Positions 32,165 through 32,641 of a stretch of 32,641 bases of DNA are shown here, one piece after another. The notes below the pieces were generated by a model. That model was given only the letters and a program-made list of their open reading frames with translations, did no database searches and was not told the origin of the DNA. Source of the stretch: Pseudomonadota bacterium (lineage in GTDB: Bacteria > Desulfobacterota > Syntrophorhabdia > Syntrophorhabdales > Syntrophorhabdaceae); NCBI GenBank assembly GCA_026388275.1, contig JAPLKB010000062.1, positions 1 to 32,641 on the forward strand, read 5' to 3'. Every line of letters starts with the position of its first letter. The first letter of the stretch is position 1. The position numbers and the translations under genes are program-made.

Positions 32165-32577
32165 TGGATCTTATGCCAAAGAAGGTGGGCATCATACCGT
32201 GTAACGGCGAGGAGATATGCGAAGGAACCATTACGCGTTTCGCAAGCCGAAAAGTGCTCGATAAACTCAGACCCGGAAGCACGGTTACTATCTGTCTACC
32301 TCTATTTATAGCAGGAGGCGAAGAAGAGAAAAACTTCGCGAAGACATTTCCTACCATAACAGTTGACGGCTGCGACAAGCGATGCAGTCAGAAAAGCACG
32401 GAGCGCCTGAGCGCAAAACCATATGATTCCATAGTTGTGAGCGAGGTGCTGCAAAAATGCGGGATTAAGACACCTCTATCACGGGCAAGTCTTACCGGGG
32501 AAGACCAGGCGGCTGTCGATGCAGTAGCTGATGAGATTGCAAAAAAGGTTGATGAAATACAACAGGGCAAAAAATAG
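32158..32577 (+). CDS. DGC-domain putative zinc-binding protein, copy 2
   Basis: A 139-residue homologue of the upstream protein with the same cysteine plan: Cys15 (GIIPCNGEE), Cys46, then VDGCDKRC with Cys72 and Cys76, plus an extra Cys21. Strong AAAGGAGG ribosome binding site; it overlaps copy 1 by 7 bases. Sequence outside the motifs differs clearly, so it is an old duplication rather than a recent one. The two may form a heterodimer. Function unknown. Confidence 0.8.
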   Translation: MLMDLMPKKVGIIPCNGEEICEGTITRFASRKVLDKLRPGSTVTICLPLFIAGGEEEKNFAKTFPTITVDGCDKRCSQKSTERLSAKPYDSIVVSEVLQKCGIKTPLSRASLTGEDQAAVDAVADEIAKKVDEIQQGKK

Positions 32578-32585
32578 GAGGCATT

Positions 32586-32641
32586 ATGCCGAAATATACA
32601 AATAAAGTTGTCTGGAAAGGTAAACGTGAGGGGTACACGTA
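32586..32641 (+). CDS. 5' end of a gene, possibly OsmC-like
   Basis: ATG with a strong AGGAGG ribosome binding site opens a frame that runs off the window. The visible 18 residues, MPKYTNKVVWKGKREGYT, resemble the first strand of OsmC/Ohr-type peroxidases (TNxVxWKG), which use two cysteines against organic peroxides. This is too short for a firm call. It follows copy 2 of the DGC pair by 8 bases and is surely the next gene of the cassette. Confidence 0.4.
   Translation, partial: MPKYTNKVVWKGKREGYT

Overview
The window reads as chromosomal DNA of an anaerobic, Gram-negative bacterium with low to moderate GC. Pal, a lytic transglycosylase and two lipoproteins indicate an outer membrane. Desulfoferrodoxin plus rubrerythrin indicate an anaerobe that tolerates oxygen. 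TRAP-transporter genes and an ArsR/redox/lipoyl/DGC-domain cassette resemble what is seen in Desulfobacterota-type (deltaproteobacterial, Syntrophorhabdus-like) genomes. This placement is inferred from gene content; no marker rRNA is present.

Layout: (1) 1-1890 is an accessory left edge with a higBA toxin-antitoxin pair, a MITE-like inverted repeat, a fragment of a tyrosine recombinase and a PilZ protein. (2) 2130-5016 carries a PfkB sugar-phosphate kinase, a Pro/Ala-rich lipoprotein, pal and a KamA-type radical SAM aminomutase whose first codons contain a terminator-like hairpin. (3) 5058-11075, mostly minus strand, has pgsA, a lytic transglycosylase, an orphan sensor histidine kinase and dctQM without a nearby dctP. 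A small plus-strand membrane protein sits among them. (4) 11680-16293 is a plus-strand run mobA-rimI-pyrK-pyrD-recJ. (5) 16349-19754 is a minus-strand glycolytic operon gap-pgk-tpiA-secG followed by tRNA-Leu(GAG). (6) 20124-23267 holds an SDR reductase, DUF523, a nitroreductase, desulfoferrodoxin and rubrerythrin. (7) 23526-27112 is uvrB-uvrC, with UvrC lacking its usual C-terminal helix-hairpin-helix region. (8) 27197-29327 holds a MITE-like repeat and a cNMP/CBS/DUF294 signalling protein. (9) 29360-32641 is an ArsR-controlled cassette running off the right edge: arsR, the remnant of a DUF318 (ArsP-like) permease, a small CxxC redox protein, a membrane-anchored CSPC thioredoxin-like protein, a tiny lipoprotein, a GcvH-like lipoyl protein, two tandem DGC-domain putative zinc-binding proteins, and the start of a possible OsmC-like gene.

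Most of the window is housekeeping: glycolysis, pyrimidine synthesis, excision repair and secretion. The part most likely to be an under-described system is the final cassette, where thiol-redox, lipoyl and Cys-rich metal-binding proteins appear to be expressed together behind a metalloid-type repressor after the permease has decayed.
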